DNA of 64,000 nucleotides from Candidatus Phytoplasma solani (GTDB lineage Bacteria > Bacillota_I > Bacilli_A > Acholeplasmatales > Acholeplasmataceae), in assembly GCF_041729705.1 (NCBI RefSeq), contig NZ_CP103788.1, positions 62,001 through 126,000 on the forward strand, given 5' to 3'. Positions 17,267 through 28,486 of this stretch are shown one piece after another. The position numbers were made by a program, and so were the translations under genes. The notes beneath the pieces are model-generated. The model worked only from the letters and a program-made list of their open reading frames with translations. It was not told the DNA's origin and searched no databases. Numbering within the stretch: position 1 is the first letter of the stretch; each line of letters begins with the position of its first letter.

Positions 17267-18262
17267 ATGCAAAATAATTCTAAAAAACATTTAGAAGAAA
17301 CCATCAAAGAAATTGAAAAAAAATTTGGTAAAGGTAGTATCATGAAGTTAAACGATGAAGCTACCAAAGGAATTGAAGTTATTTCGACCGGCTCTTTGTT
17401 ACTTGATATCGCTTTAGGAGTTGGTGGTTACGCTAAAGGTCGTATTATTGAACTTTTTGGACCTGAAAGTTCAGGTAAAACCACCTTAACTTTGCACGCT
17501 ATCGCTGAAGCCCAAAAAGCTGGTGGAAACGTAGCTTTCATCGATGCCGAACACGCCTTAGACCCTACTTATGCAAAAGCTATCGGAGTTGATATCAATA
17601 ATCTTTACTTATCACAACCAAACTCAGGCGAACAAGCCTTAGATATTGCTTTAAAATTAATTTCTTCCGGTAGTATTAGTTTGTTAGTGATCGATTCGGT
17701 GGCAGCTTTAGTTTCTGAAGCTGAACTATCAGGCGATATGGGCAGTAATTATATCGGTTTGCAAGCTAGAATGATGGGACAAGCAATGCGCAAACAATCA
17801 GGTATTGTTTCCAAAACCAACACAGTTGTCATTTATATTAACCAGTTAAGAGAAAAAACCGGCGTCATTTTTGGCAATCCTGAAACTACTCCTGGCGGAA
17901 AAGCTTTAAAATTTTTTGCCTCTGTTAGGTTAGATATTCGCAAAACAGAAGTTATCAAAGAAAACGGCGAAATGATCGGCATTCGTTCTAAAATTAAAGT
18001 TCTTAAATCTAAATTAGCTCCTCCGTTAAAAACTGCCATAGTTGATATTATTTATGGTAAAGGAATTTCTAAAGCTGGAGAAATTTTAGAAATTGCTACC
18101 CAATTAAACTTAATCCAAAAATCAGGTTCTTGGTATAGTTATAAAGGAGAAAAAATTGGTCAAGGCAACGAAAACGCTAAAAAATATCTCATCAGCAATC
18201 TCAAAATCTATCATCATTTATTAAATGAAATAAAAAAACAATACGATATTTTTAAAAAATAA
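17267..18262 (+). CDS. recA: Recombinase RecA
   Basis: ATP-dependent strand-exchange protein for homologous recombination and repair. Full length (331 aa) with Walker A GPESSGKT (65-72), Walker B VIDSVAAL (about 143), DNA-binding loop L1 ([20 protein letters not shown]), the MAW region and L2 ([13 protein letters not shown]). The acidic C-terminal tail of other RecA proteins is reduced. Ribosome-binding site AAAGGAAAA lies 6-8 nt before the ATG. Single gene between long spacers. Its integrity is notable given the repeats in this window. Confidence 0.97.
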   Translation: MQNNSKKHLEETIKEIEKKFGKGSIMKLNDEATKGIEVISTGSLLLDIALGVGGYAKGRIIELFGPESSGKTTLTLHAIAEAQKAGGNVAFIDAEHALDPTYAKAIGVDINNLYLSQPNSGEQALDIALKLISSGSISLLVIDSVAALVSEAELSGDMGSNYIGLQARMMGQAMRKQSGIVSKTNTVVIYINQLREKTGVIFGNPETTPGGKALKFFASVRLDIRKTEVIKENGEMIGIRSKIKVLKSKLAPPLKTAIVDIIYGKGISKAGEILEIATQLNLIQKSGSWYSYKGEKIGQGNENAKKYLISNLKIYHHLLNEIKKQYDIFKK

Positions 18263-18605
18263 ATTTTTGGTTTTTAAAACTTTCTAAACAAGTTTTTTAT
18301 AACATCAAAAAATTAAATTGCTTATTTGGATGATATTTTTTTAATATTTTTTTAAATGGTACAAAAAAAATTTAGCTTCGGTTTTTTTATTAACAACTTT
18401 TTTTGTTTGTCATTTTTTTCCTTGGTTTTTTTGCAAAAGCCATAAAAACGATAACAAATTTTACCGTTAATTCTTACTTTCTTTTATTACTGATTTTTTT
18501 ATCTAACTAACTTTTATTTTTTTATTTAATTTTGATTTTTTTATCTTTTCTTTATAAAACTTAACTTTTTTTGAAATTCATCTTTTCTAACAAAAAAAAT
18601 TATTA
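18263..18605. other. Gene-free AT-rich spacer
   Basis: T-rich sequence after recA with no convincing hairpin terminator, ORF or RNA. Confidence 0.4.
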
Positions 18606-18641
18606 TTGATTGTAATTTTATTAAAAGCGATGGTGATAAAA

Positions 18642-20819
18642 ATGTTTTTCAAAGTTAAAAAAATTATTAGTTTTAGAAATTTTTTTTTCTTATTTTTTAG
18701 TTTTCTTTTGGGAAGTTTTTTATTAATTATTCTTTGGCAAATAAAAAATAACTCCAAAACTAAATCATATTTTCCTCTTTCCTTTTATCAACCCGAAACT
18801 TGCTTTGTTAATAATGATAAAAAAAATCAAAAACCACCAATTAAAAAAAATGATGTTACTTATAATCGTATTGAATTTAGTGTTAAATTTGATCAAGTGT
18901 CAGGGATGAAAGCCGAAAAAGAATTATTACAACGTTTTATCGATTTTTTTAAAAACCCTGAAAAATATAAAACCCATAATATTTCTATTCCTAAAGGAAT
19001 TTTATTTTATGGACCTCCTGGAACTGGAAAAACTTTTTTAGCTCAAGCTTTTGCAGGTGAAGCTAATGTTCCCTTTTATTCTTTTGTCGGTACTGATTTT
19101 TTACAAAGAATTCACGGTGATAGTGCAAAAAAAATTAAAGATTTATTTAATGAAGCTACCGACAAAGAAAAAAATCCAAAAGGAAGTGTGATTTTTATTG
19201 ATGAAATCGATTCTTTTGGAGCTACCAGAAACGAATTTAATCCAAAAGAAAAAGAGATTTTAATTGCCCTTTTGGCTGCTTTAGATGGGATTAAAACTAA
19301 GCAAAATATAATTGATGGCAAACCTCCTGTTGTTATTATTGCCGCCACTAATCGTTTTGAAATCCTTGATTCTGCCTTAATTCGTCCCGGTAGATTTGAT
19401 TATTTAGTTAAAATCGATCTGCCTGATTTAAACATGCGGCAAGCTATCTTAAAGTCATACGCTCAAGGTAAAAACTTTAATTTTGATTTTTTGCAATTAG
19501 CCCAAGAAACCCCAGGGATGAGTGCTGCCCAATTAAAAGCGATCATTGAAGAAGCTGCTTTTTTAAATTTAACTAAAAACCCAAATAACCAACAGTCTCC
19601 GATTGACATGCATACTATCATCGAAGCAAAAGATAATTGTTTGTTAGGAATTCGTAAAAAAGATCAAACATATGATCTAGAAACTAAAGAAATCATTGCA
19701 ACCCATCAAGCCGCTAAGTTAATTATCACACAAATAAAAAAGTCGCATTTTCTTAGCTCTGTTTCTTTAATTCCTCGTGAAAGTGATAAATTTTTATTTT
19801 TAGCTCCTCAACCAAATTCTTCTTATCTAACCTTTCAAGATGATTTATTTCAAAGAATTACAGTACTTTTGTCAGGCAAAGCCGCCGAAGAAGTTATTTG
19901 TAAAAAACCTATCAACGAAACTTGCTCTGATTTTAAAGAAGCTTTAAAAATTGCTGCAGAGTTAACCCATTTTTTTGCCTACAAAGCAGTTTCATCCAAA
20001 GATAAAGAAGAATTTCAAAAAGACATTTTAAAAAAGTGTTATAGCGACGCCAAGGCTTTGGTGAGTTTAAACCAAGATTTAATCAAAGATTTGGCAAAGT
20101 TTTTAAAAACCCAAGAATTTATACCAGTTGAAGACATAAGAAATTTTTTGAAAAATAAAAATATTCAAGATAACGCGTTGGTGATTGAAAATCAAGATTC
20201 TAAAAACTTTTTTACCTTTATTCTGACTTTTGTTTTGATTTTTCTAGTTTTAACCTCAATTATAGCAATCATTAAAGTTATTTATTGGTTTTTAGATGTT
20301 TCAATATTTTCGTTATTAGCTAACAAATACTTAATTTTTTTAATTTTGAATTTATTAAGTTTAGCAATTGCTTTAATAATGTTTTCTTCTTCTTATCAAC
20401 CACATAACTTACTTTTATCTTTATTCAATTCAGACAAAACGTACCTCCCTGTTGCCGAATTATTTCATAAAATTGATAATTATGAAATTAAAAATATTTC
20501 TTATACCGTTAAAAACAGTTGGCTAGAAGGACTTTATCATTTTGTTAAAATAATTGACAAAAACGGTCAATTTTTTTATTGCAAACTCAAACCTTTATCA
20601 CAAAATACTTTTGATCAAAAAATCACTAATCTGAAAGTCAAAGATTTTACACTTATTGAAGAACCACATTTCGATTGGATAAATTTCTTTTTCAAACTCA
20701 TTTTGTTTTTATCTTCCTTTGTTTTTTTGCTTTATGGCTGTCTAAACATTAAACGTCTTAGAAAACAATTGAAAAATTCAAAAGAAAATCTTTTTGATAA
20801 CCAGCAACAAAAAGATTAA
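18642..20819 (+). CDS. FtsH-like AAA+ ATPase lacking the zinc-protease motif
   Basis: Membrane AAA+ protein of the FtsH (HflB) family. The start chosen is the ATG after GGTGAT; the frame opens upstream at 18606. An N-terminal membrane segment (about 12-35) leads to an intact AAA module: Walker A GPPGTGKT (about 124), Walker B VIFIDEID (about 183), and SRH ATNRFEILDSALIRPGRFD. In the M41 domain, where active FtsH has HEAGH, this protein has HQAAK (His about 355), losing the catalytic Glu and second His, while the later GKAAEE...CSDF region is kept. Proteolysis should therefore be absent. Three to four additional C-terminal membrane segments (about 520-600 and 695-715) flank a small domain, unlike standard FtsH. 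A chaperone/unfoldase role is inferred. Confidence 0.88.
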   Translation: MFFKVKKIISFRNFFFLFFSFLLGSFLLIILWQIKNNSKTKSYFPLSFYQPETCFVNNDKKNQKPPIKKNDVTYNRIEFSVKFDQVSGMKAEKELLQRFIDFFKNPEKYKTHNISIPKGILFYGPPGTGKTFLAQAFAGEANVPFYSFVGTDFLQRIHGDSAKKIKDLFNEATDKEKNPKGSVIFIDEIDSFGATRNEFNPKEKEILIALLAALDGIKTKQNIIDGKPPVVIIAATNRFEILDSALIRPGRFDYLVKIDLPDLNMRQAILKSYAQGKNFNFDFLQLAQETPGMSAAQLKAIIEEAAFLNLTKNPNNQQSPIDMHTIIEAKDNCLLGIRKKDQTYDLETKEIIATHQAAKLIITQIKKSHFLSSVSLIPRESDKFLFLAPQPNSSYLTFQDDLFQRITVLLSGKAAEEVICKKPINETCSDFKEALKIAAELTHFFAYKAVSSKDKEEFQKDILKKCYSDAKALVSLNQDLIKDLAKFLKTQEFIPVEDIRNFLKNKNIQDNALVIENQDSKNFFTFILTFVLIFLVLTSIIAIIKVIYWFLDVSIFSLLANKYLIFLILNLLSLAIALIMFSSSYQPHNLLLSLFNSDKTYLPVAELFHKIDNYEIKNISYTVKNSWLEGLYHFVKIIDKNGQFFYCKLKPLSQNTFDQKITNLKVKDFTLIEEPHFDWINFFFKLILFLSSFVFLLYGCLNIKRLRKQLKNSKENLFDNQQQKD

Positions 20820-20891
20820 AAAAATTATTTATTCATTTATCGTCTTTTTGAGTTATAATAAATTGTAAGAATAAAAGAAGGAGTTTATTAA

Positions 20892-21215
20892 ATGTCAACA
20901 AATAAAATTATTAACTACCAAGGACAAGATTTTAAAGATTTTATTAACCAAAAAGGGTTAGTTTTAGTTGATTTTTTTGCCAATTGGTGTGGTCCATGTC
21001 GTAAATTAGCCCCTATTTTAAATGAATTATCACAATCAGAACAGGGTGTTGTTATTGCCAAAGTAGATATTGATGAATTTAGACAATTAGCTATCGATCA
21101 TCAAGTTACTCATTTTCCAACTCTTGTTTTATACAAAAACCAACAAGAAGTAGCCAGACAAGTTGGCTTTTTAGAAAAACCAGCATTATTGTCCTTTTTA
21201 AAAGCCCATAAATAA
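20892..21215 (+). CDS. trxA: Thioredoxin
   Basis: Small disulfide reductant. Active site WCGPC within FFANWCGPCRKL (about residues 31-40) and the cis-Pro motif HFPTLVLY. 107 aa is normal. Strong ribosome-binding site AAGAAGGAG at 20876-20884. The stop overlaps the truB start (TAATG), so this is the first gene of trxA-truB-rluB-cmk-der. No thioredoxin reductase gene is in the window. Confidence 0.96.
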   Translation: MSTNKIINYQGQDFKDFINQKGLVLVDFFANWCGPCRKLAPILNELSQSEQGVVIAKVDIDEFRQLAIDHQVTHFPTLVLYKNQQEVARQVGFLEKPALLSFLKAHK

Positions 21216-22099
21216 TGGTTGCTGACAATATCTTGTCTCCAACTAAAAAGAGTGGTTTTTTTTTCGTCCACAAAAAATCTAACATGACCTCGCATGATGT
21301 AGTATGGCAAATTAAAAAAAAATTTAACCTCGATAAAGTTGGTCACACAGGTACACTCGACCCCTTAGCTTCCGGGCTTTTGATTATTTGTATCGGTAAA
21401 GCCACCAAATTAGCTTTTTTGTTTGATCATCTGGATAAAACTTATCAAGGAGTTTTTGTTTTTAACCAAAAATATGACACTTTAGATGTGACAGGAAAAT
21501 TAATAGATACTACAAACATAGTTTTAAACGAACAATTAATACAAAATAGTTTTGCTTGCTTTCATCAACAAACATATTTGCAAACCCCCCCGATGTTTTC
21601 AGCCGTTAAGGTTAATGGGCAAAAAATGTATCATTTAGCCAGAAAAAATCAAACCATAACTTTACCCCCTAAAGAAGTTACTATTCACCATTTAGAAGCT
21701 CAATCTAATCTAAAAGATAATCAAATTTCTTTTATAACTCGTGTTTCTAAGGGAACTTATATCCGTAGTTTAGCTCAAGATATAGCCTCAAAGATGAATA
21801 CTTTCGGCGCCCTTTCGTCTTTACAACGGATTGCTATTGGCTCTTATTCAAAACAATTAACAAAAACAATTGACGCATTAACTTTAGATGATTTAGTCGA
21901 AGATATTTCTTTTTTTGCTACTTGTGATAAAATTATTTTAAATAATTATTTGATTAAATTAGTTAAAAATGGCATTTATTTAGACCACAGACAATGCATT
22001 ACCGAAAAACCTTTTATTGTGCAAGATAGTAATCATAATTTTATTGCTTATTATGATGTGTTCGAAAAAAACAAATATTATCCACGTTATTTTTTTTAA
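21215..22099 (+). CDS. truB: tRNA pseudouridine-55 synthase
   Basis: Converts U55 of the tRNA T-loop to pseudouridine. Catalytic Asp in GHTGTLDPLASGLL (about residue 48), the preceding KKSGFFFVHKKSNMTS substrate strand, and YIRSLAQDIA later. 294 aa, normal. The ATG overlaps the trxA stop by one base, implying translational coupling. Confidence 0.95.
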   Translation: MVADNILSPTKKSGFFFVHKKSNMTSHDVVWQIKKKFNLDKVGHTGTLDPLASGLLIICIGKATKLAFLFDHLDKTYQGVFVFNQKYDTLDVTGKLIDTTNIVLNEQLIQNSFACFHQQTYLQTPPMFSAVKVNGQKMYHLARKNQTITLPPKEVTIHHLEAQSNLKDNQISFITRVSKGTYIRSLAQDIASKMNTFGALSSLQRIAIGSYSKQLTKTIDALTLDDLVEDISFFATCDKIILNNYLIKLVKNGIYLDHRQCITEKPFIVQDSNHNFIAYYDVFEKNKYYPRYFF

Positions 22100-22152
22100 G
22101 TTTGACAGTTGGGGTGTTGCAAAAACAAAAAAGGAAGTTTTAGACATTTTTT

Positions 22153-22890
22153 ATGGAAAGATTACAAAAAGTTTTAGCCGCCGCTAATCTAGTTTCTAGA
22201 AGAAAAGCAGAAACTTTAATTTTGCAAAAAAGAGTTAAAGTCAACAATCAAATAGTTTATGAATTAGGCACTAAAGTTAGTCCTTCTGATGTTATTACTG
22301 TAGATAATACCCTGATTACTAAAACACCTTTATTTTATTATTTACTCAACAAACCCCAAGGCTACCTTTCGACCGCCAAAGATAATAAAACTAGACAGAC
22401 TGTCCTTGATTTGATCATAGAGGCAAAAACTCAAAGGTTATATCCTGTCGGACGCTTAGATTTTAATACCACCGGACTACTTTTAATTACAAATGATGGC
22501 GATCTAACTCAAAAATTAACTCATCCTTTTTTTGATGTCCAAAAAGAATATCATGTTAAAATTAATGCTTTTTTATCCAACAAAGATCTTGCTGTTTTTC
22601 GCAAAGGTATTCTAATTGATAAAAATTATTTGTCCATCCCCCAAGAAGTCCTTATTTTAAAACATCGTCGTCTTCCCCAACCTTCGACTTGGCTAAAAAT
22701 AGTTATCACCGAAGGAAAAAATCGCCAAATCCGAAAAATGATGGAAGCTTTAGGACATAAAGTTTTGAAATTAAAACGTTATCGCTATTCTTTCTTAACT
22801 ATTAAAGGATTAAAAACTGGCGATTATCGACTATTAAAGATTAACGAAATCAAAAAATTAAAAACTTTAACCAATCAAAAGCAAAAATGA
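22153..22890 (+). CDS. rluB: rRNA pseudouridine synthase, RluB/RsuA family
   Basis: Modifies a uridine in ribosomal RNA. S4 RNA-binding domain at residues 1-60 ([18 protein letters not shown]), catalytic motif [19 protein letters not shown] with Asp near 104, and the family motif [15 protein letters not shown] near 200. RluB (23S U2605) is the likelier assignment for a single copy beside cmk/der, but RsuA specificity cannot be excluded. Overlaps the upstream reading extension of cmk; a ribosome-binding site AAGGAAG lies upstream. Confidence 0.9.
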   Translation: MERLQKVLAAANLVSRRKAETLILQKRVKVNNQIVYELGTKVSPSDVITVDNTLITKTPLFYYLLNKPQGYLSTAKDNKTRQTVLDLIIEAKTQRLYPVGRLDFNTTGLLLITNDGDLTQKLTHPFFDVQKEYHVKINAFLSNKDLAVFRKGILIDKNYLSIPQEVLILKHRRLPQPSTWLKIVITEGKNRQIRKMMEALGHKVLKLKRYRYSFLTIKGLKTGDYRLLKINEIKKLKTLTNQKQK

Positions 22891-22913
22891 TTTTTAAGGA
22901 GTTAATATTTCAT

Positions 22914-23597
22914 ATGCAAAATTTTAAATTAGCCATCGATGGTCCTGCTGGCGCTGGAAAGAGTACTGTTAGTCAAAAACTATCGCAAAAATTAGGTTGG
23001 AATCATATTGACACAGGAGCTATGTTTCGTGCTTTAACTTTATATTTAATAGAAAACAAAATTCCGTTGCAAAATGAGCATCTTTTGAGTCAAACCTTAG
23101 ATAAAGTTCATATTTCTTATGTTGATAATAAAATTTTTTTAAACCAACAAGATGTTTCTTTAAAAATAAAAAATTCTGTTGTCGAAAAAAACGTTGCTTT
23201 GGTTGCCACAATTAAAACAGTTAGAGATAAATTATTGGCTTTACAAAAAGAAATTTGCAAACATTTCCCTTATTTAATTATGGATGGAAGAGATATCGGC
23301 ACTGTTGTTATCCCTGATGCAAATTTAAAGATTTTTTTAACCGCCAACATCACCAAAAGAGCTTTAAGAAACCAAGCCGAGGCTCACAAAAAAGGTAAAG
23401 TTGTTGAAATACAAGAAATCATTGAACAATTAAAACAACGCGACCACCAAGATTATCATCGTCTACTTTCTCCTTTGTCAAGAGCAACAGATGCGGTTTT
23501 GTTAGACACTACTGAATTATCAATTGATGAAGTGGTTTTAAAAATCAGCTCTTTGATTCAACAAAGAAGTTGCAAAGAAGTTTCTAATGTCGTTTAA
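22914..23597 (+). CDS. cmk: Cytidylate kinase
   Basis: Phosphorylates CMP/dCMP to the diphosphate. P-loop [11 protein letters not shown] at residues 7-17, then DTGAMFRA; the NMP-binding DGRDIGTVV motif lies near 118 and the lid RxxxxR ([13 protein letters not shown]) near 180. The start is ATG at 22914, because AAGGAG sits 11 nt upstream; the frame is open back to 22887. 227 aa is typical. Its 3' end overlaps der by 11 nt. Confidence 0.95.
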   Translation: MQNFKLAIDGPAGAGKSTVSQKLSQKLGWNHIDTGAMFRALTLYLIENKIPLQNEHLLSQTLDKVHISYVDNKIFLNQQDVSLKIKNSVVEKNVALVATIKTVRDKLLALQKEICKHFPYLIMDGRDIGTVVIPDANLKIFLTANITKRALRNQAEAHKKGKVVEIQEIIEQLKQRDHQDYHRLLSPLSRATDAVLLDTTELSIDEVVLKISSLIQQRSCKEVSNVV

Positions 23598-24936
23598 AAT
23601 AGCTATCTTAGGTCGTCCTAATGTCGGAAAATCAAGCCTTTTCAATCGTATTGTTGGCAAAAGACAAGCGATTACCCATCACAAAGCAGGCATTACTCGC
23701 GATCGGATTTATGCTCGTGCCGAATGGTTAACTCAGGTTTTTGATGTGATTGATACAGGCGGGATTGAAATGAAAGATATCCCTTTTTTAGAACAAATCA
23801 AGCAACAAGCCCAATTAGCTTTAGATGAAGCTGATGTAATCATATTTGTAGTAGATGGACAAATTGGCTTGACTGAAAGTGATAGTTATTTATCTAAAAT
23901 TTTATATAAAACTAAAAAACCAGTCCTTTTAGCTATCAATAAAATTGATAATCATGATTTATTATCCAATACTTACGAATTTTATGCCCTAGGTTTTGAC
24001 GCTTTTTTTCCTATCAGCGCTCATCACGGAATCGGAATTGGTGATCTTTTAGATAAAATTATTTTCCATTATCGCAATCACCCTAATACAACTACTAACC
24101 TCATTGCCCAAAACACAAATAAAACAGTAGAAGAAACAAAAAATAACCTTATTAAATTTTGTGTTGTGGGACGCCCCAATGTTGGTAAATCAACTCTTAC
24201 CAATTCTCTTTTAACTTTCCAAAGAATGGTTGTTTCCGATATCGAAGGCACTACTACCGATGCTGTTGATACTTTTTTTGAAAACGAAGGACAAAAGTAT
24301 CAAATTATTGATACTGCCGGCATTAAAAAAAGAGGAAAAATATATGAACAAGAAGATAAATATAGTGTTTTAAGAGCTTTAGGGGCTTTAGATAAGTGTG
24401 ATATTGCTTGCTTAGTAATCGATGCTCAAGCTGGCATTTTAGAGCAAGACAAAAATATTGCTGGTTTTATTTTAGAACATCACAAAGCATGTCTTATTAT
24501 TGTCAACAAATGGGATTTAATTCCCAAACAAACTAACACCATGAAGAAATTTGAAGAAAATATCCGCAAGGAATTTATTTTTTTATCATATGCTCCAGTT
24601 ATTTTTTTATCAGCCTTAAAGAAAAACCGTATTCAATCAATCTTTGCTATTTTAAAAAGAGTTTTTAGCAATTATCAAAGAACGTTTAACACCGGCCTTT
24701 TGAACAATATTTTGCAAGAAGCAACCCTTACGACTCCTCCTACTTTTTTTAACCAAGGAAAAGCTAAATTTCAATATATTTTTCAAATCAAAAGTAAGGC
24801 GCCTGAATTTCTTTGTTTCGTCAATGATCCAAAATATATTCACTTTTCTTATGAAAGGTTTTTAAAAAATCAATTCCGTCAAAACCTTTCTTTAGAGGGA
24901 ACCCCTTTGAAACTTATTTTCCATAAAAAAACATAA
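23587..24936 (+). CDS. der: Ribosome-assembly GTPase Der (EngA)
   Basis: Tandem-GTPase needed for 50S subunit assembly. Two G domains are visible: GRPNVGKSS (about 8-16), DTGG and NKID, then GRPNVGKST (about 198-206), DTAGI and NKWD. A C-terminal KH-like domain (about 355-449) includes PPTFF and FINxP-like [16 protein letters not shown]. 449 aa, complete. Last gene of the trxA-der run. Confidence 0.97.
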   Translation: MSFKIAILGRPNVGKSSLFNRIVGKRQAITHHKAGITRDRIYARAEWLTQVFDVIDTGGIEMKDIPFLEQIKQQAQLALDEADVIIFVVDGQIGLTESDSYLSKILYKTKKPVLLAINKIDNHDLLSNTYEFYALGFDAFFPISAHHGIGIGDLLDKIIFHYRNHPNTTTNLIAQNTNKTVEETKNNLIKFCVVGRPNVGKSTLTNSLLTFQRMVVSDIEGTTTDAVDTFFENEGQKYQIIDTAGIKKRGKIYEQEDKYSVLRALGALDKCDIACLVIDAQAGILEQDKNIAGFILEHHKACLIIVNKWDLIPKQTNTMKKFEENIRKEFIFLSYAPVIFLSALKKNRIQSIFAILKRVFSNYQRTFNTGLLNNILQEATLTTPPTFFNQGKAKFQYIFQIKSKAPEFLCFVNDPKYIHFSYERFLKNQFRQNLSLEGTPLKLIFHKKT

Positions 24937-25068
24937 TCATTCAAAAACTATAACAATTAAGGTGTTTTTATATTTTAAACCATTAAAACAACTTGGAAAA
25001 TATAAAAATTTTACCATTAATTGTTTTTTTGAATGCTATAATAATGCAATAGGTCATATTCAAATACG

Positions 25069-25198
25069 AATAGATAAATTACGCCTCAATGATGGGATTT
25101 GTGTTTTTGTTATATATACTATAATCTGCTTCCGTCCAAACCGTGCGGGCAAGTTTCCAAGCACTACGCTTTCCAACGAACTTTGCAGACTTTCGTCT
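25069..25198 (-). repeat. 3' end fragment of a group II intron
   Basis: On the minus strand a domain V-like hairpin (AAAGCGTAGTGCTTGGAAAC ... CGCACGGTTTGG) and the intron terminus ...GCGTAATTTATCTATT correspond to 43541-43660 of the intact intron. Base changes reduce helix pairing. A MITE-like element abuts it. Confidence 0.65.
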
Positions 25199-25537
25199 AC
25201 ACTATTATAAAAAATTATAAATAAATTAATTTTTAATACTTAAATAGGCTAGTTTTTGCAACTAGTCTTTTTGTGTTTTTAAGAAAAAAAAGGCATTTTA
25301 AATAAATGATTTTTCAACAATCATCCAAAACTCTATCAAAAATTTTTTAACACAGTTGTGTAAAAAATGAAAAAAATTGGTAACCTTTTAGGAAATATTG
25401 TGTCTTATAATATGAAAGTAATAATTGTTTTATCTTTTTTTCCCGAACTTATTGAATTTTTGTTTAAAATATAAAAAAATAAAAAAATAGCCTATTAAAA
25501 ATGCGTCTAAAACATTTACAATTTTTTATAACATCCC
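25199..25537 (+). mobile_element. MITE-like TIR element, copy 2 (339 bp)
   Basis: Same internal landmarks as copy 1 (GGCTAGTTTTTGCAACTAGTC, ATTGGTAACCTTTTAGGAAAT, AGCCTATTAAAAATGCG) with slightly worn ends (CACTATTATAAAAAATTATA and TTTTTATAACATCCC). No ORF. Confidence 0.75.
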
Positions 25538-26573
25538 AAAACACAACAAATGATGGCATAATTTTTTTTCGGCTAATAATTCATCAACCCAAATATAGAC
25601 CAAAAAAACCAGAGAAACCCAATCTACCAATCTAACGGCAAAATCTGGACTATTGTTGCTAATTATCTGATTTAAAAAATTGAAGTTAATCGTTGGAAAT
25701 TGTATAAATTATTATATTATGCTCACGCTAAACATTTTAGTAGAATTTGGATAATTGTTAGTAGCAAACCAAGTTGAAGTTTGATCAAAAAGTTATGTCT
25801 TTAAAAATTTGTGTAATATTTTAAGATGTAGCGATCCTGATGAAATTATTACTTTCCCTATTGATTATACTAAAATACAAACATTAACTAATAGTCGCAT
25901 AAAAGTTTTAAATTTCATTATTGACAAATACGGCTGGGTAAAATCAGAAACTTTAACAAAATTATCAATAAAATAATTACCTTAGCGACATCATCGCCAA
26001 ATCCCTCTTTGCTCTTTGTAGATCATTTTCCAACTCGATGCATCATCCCCTAATGAAGTTATATATCAATATTTTTTCCAAAAAGAAAATTGGCATAAAT
26101 TTGATAAAATTTTTCCTATTTATTTGAGAAAGATGTAATAAATTATCGCTTGTATTTATTATTTTTTATTTTGTGGATAATGATTTTTTAACTACTTAAT
26201 AATTTAATCTAACCAAAGACGAACTTTATAAGTTGAAAAGTTGAAACCTTCAAGAAAATAAAACTTAAAAACAAAATTAAGTTACTTTATTAAATGTTTA
26301 ATTTTAATTTTTTGTAGCCATTTTTCATATTTTTGTTGTAATCACTATCTTTGGTGTGTTTAAAAGACAAAACTCAAAAAGTGTATTATCAGACATATCT
26401 TGAATTGTATATTATAATATAATTTTACTTGATAGAGTTGTTTTTGTAGTGGTTATATAGCGTTTGCTTTTCTGACAGCATTTTAACAACTTTTTATTAG
26501 TTTGTTTTTTACTTTTTATTCAAAACAAGTCTGTTATATTGTAATAATTTCATGATTCAAATAAATTCAATAA
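25538..26573. pseudogene. Unidentified decayed coding sequence
   Basis: No intact gene. A plus-strand open fragment at about 25784-25976 encodes a hydrophilic peptide (…DPDEIITFPIDYTKIQTL…IIDKYGWVKSE…) preceded in another frame by KLYKLLYYAHAKHF, so an old frameshifted gene is likely. I do not recognise its family. The rest to 26573 shows nothing. Confidence 0.35.
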
Positions 26574-26604
26574 ACAAAAAAAAGACCAGCTTTTAACTAG
26601 TCTT
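26574..26604 (-). terminator. Terminator for tsaD
   Basis: Minus strand GACTAG-TTAAAAG-CTGGTC followed by eight T, about 170 bp beyond the tsaD stop. Confidence 0.7.
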
Positions 26605-26773
26605 GATTTTAGAAATATTTACTTTGTATAATGAATGCATTTCTAATTTCACTATAAACCCCAATATTGGCTAGTTTCTGAAATTTATTTGAAAATGTAG
26701 CAAACTAAAAAGACATGTTTTGAAGAGAGTCTCCTTAGTATTTTATGATCTGCAACAAAATAATTAAAATAAG

Positions 26774-27760
26774 TTAAAAGGTTAAATTAGTTAAAGCTGT
26801 TAAATCGTATTTTTTTGAAGCTTTAGTAATTTTATTTTGATAATAAGCAGCAATCCCTATCATGGCTGCCTGATCAGTACAATATTGAGCACTAGGGAAA
26901 ATTACTTCTAAATCAGAAAATCCAGTTTTAAATTTTTTTCTTAAACTAAAATTAGCGGCCACTCCGCCAGTTACAATTAATTGCGACACTGGGTAACGCT
27001 TTAAAGCTCGTTGGGTTTTTTGAAATAAAACATCTACTACACTAGCTTGAAAAGAAGCACATATATCAGGGATATTAAGATTTTGAAAGGGTTGTTTCAT
27101 CACTAAATTCACTAAAGTGCTTTTTAAACCAGAAAAACTAAAATTTAAGTTATGATTTTTCAAATAAGGTCTGACCAAATGATAAGTATCTGTCCCTGTT
27201 TGAGCTAAATGATCAACTACAGATCCGCCAGGATAAGGTAAGTTTAGTATTTTGGCGATTTTATCATACACTTCACCGACAGCATCATCTAAAGTTGTCC
27301 CCAATAATTTGATTTGACAATGATCTTTGAAATAAAGTAATTCGGTATGCCCACCTGAAACTAAAAGGACTAATGAATTCGGTTTAATTTGGTGCTCAAT
27401 TTGGGCTGCATAAATGTGTCCTAACAAATGATTAACGCCTAAAAGGGGTAATTGGTGAGTGTAAGCGAAAACATTTGCAGCGTTAATGCCAACCAATAAA
27501 GAACCTATCAAACCAGGTCCTTGAGTCACTGCTACCAAATCAATTGCTTGCGGTTGAATCTGAGCTTCTTTTAAAGCTTTTTCCAAAATTAAAGTCATTA
27601 ATTCAATATGCTTTCGAGAAGCTATTTCAGGAACAACCCCACCAAATATTTGATGATATTTAATTTGGGAAAAAACTACATTTGATAACACTTTTTTGCC
27701 ATTTTGAGTGATAGCTACACTAGTTTCATCACAACTGGTTTCAATCGATAAAATAATCAT
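26774..27760 (-). CDS. tsaD: tRNA N6-adenosine threonylcarbamoyltransferase
   Basis: Catalyses the last step of t6A37 formation on ANN-decoding tRNAs with TsaB and TsaE. ASKHA fold: [12 protein letters not shown] at the N-terminus, metal ligands in HLLGHIYA (about residues 111-115), GGHTELL, and the C-terminal CTDQAAMIG Asp. 328 aa, full length. ATG with an AAGGATTT ribosome-binding site. Single gene here; tsaB/tsaE are not in the window. Confidence 0.96.
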   Translation of the reverse strand: MIILSIETSCDETSVAITQNGKKVLSNVVFSQIKYHQIFGGVVPEIASRKHIELMTLILEKALKEAQIQPQAIDLVAVTQGPGLIGSLLVGINAANVFAYTHQLPLLGVNHLLGHIYAAQIEHQIKPNSLVLLVSGGHTELLYFKDHCQIKLLGTTLDDAVGEVYDKIAKILNLPYPGGSVVDHLAQTGTDTYHLVRPYLKNHNLNFSFSGLKSTLVNLVMKQPFQNLNIPDICASFQASVVDVLFQKTQRALKRYPVSQLIVTGGVAANFSLRKKFKTGFSDLEVIFPSAQYCTDQAAMIGIAAYYQNKITKASKKYDLTALTNLTF

Positions 27761-27802
27761 ACAAATCCTTTTTAAACTATCATAAAGCTAGTTTATTATT
27801 TC

Positions 27803-27826
27803 AAAAAGACCACGTAACACGGTCTT
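27803..27826 (-). terminator. Hairpin terminator upstream of tsaD
   Basis: Minus strand AAGACCGTG...CACGGTCTT-like stem (GACC/GGTC core) followed by five T. It probably ends transcripts from the cdaA-degV side, 660 bp past degV. Confidence 0.6.
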
Positions 27827-27837
27827 AAAAGTGCAAG

Positions 27838-28486
27838 ATCAAAAATTAATATCAATTACCATTTTTTCTAATCCATATTTCATCTGAATGTCTTTTTATT
27901 TTAAGGTTTAACGAAAAAACATTTTTTTCTATAAAAGCAGCAACTAATATTGTAATGATGTTTAAACTTCTGATTTTAAATCATCCTTGGAGAATTTAAG
28001 GTCTTCTAAGAAATTAAGAGTTAAATTATTAATTTAGAATTTTTATCTTTTGTAAATTTAGTTTTATTATTTTATGTTTTTAAAATAACGTCTTATTCAA
28101 AACTAATTCTATAAATTTGTTCTTCTGTCAACAAATAAGTTGAATTTATTTGAACTAAAAATTTTTGCATGTTACTAACAGTATTTCTTTTGTCTGACAA
28201 AGTTATTGTAGTGAGGAAGTTATTTTGGTTTTAAAATTATTTTGCATTGACATTTTGCAATAATTTTCTAAAACGTAAGAACGTAAGAAATGATTGCGAT
28301 TAATAAAAATAGTAACAAAATAAAACATATGATATAATTTTTTTTCTTAGAGTTTATAGATATAGATATTTACTTTTCTTTTCTAAAATCATGAAATATG
28401 TTCATATTTAAATGTAACTAAAAAAATAATTATAATTTTATTGTAACTTCAAAAGCATTAAAAATCAAATAAATAAAGGTTTATTG
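27838..28486. other. Gene-free spacer between degV and tsaD
   Basis: No ORF on either strand, no tRNA-like fold. A direct repeat AACGTAAG-AACGTAAG lies near 28271. Nothing else recognised. Confidence 0.4.

Noticed and set aside
24962-25210. 82-aa plus-strand ORF after der
   Set aside because: It spans the group II intron 3' fragment and the start of a MITE-like element, without a ribosome-binding site or protein similarity.
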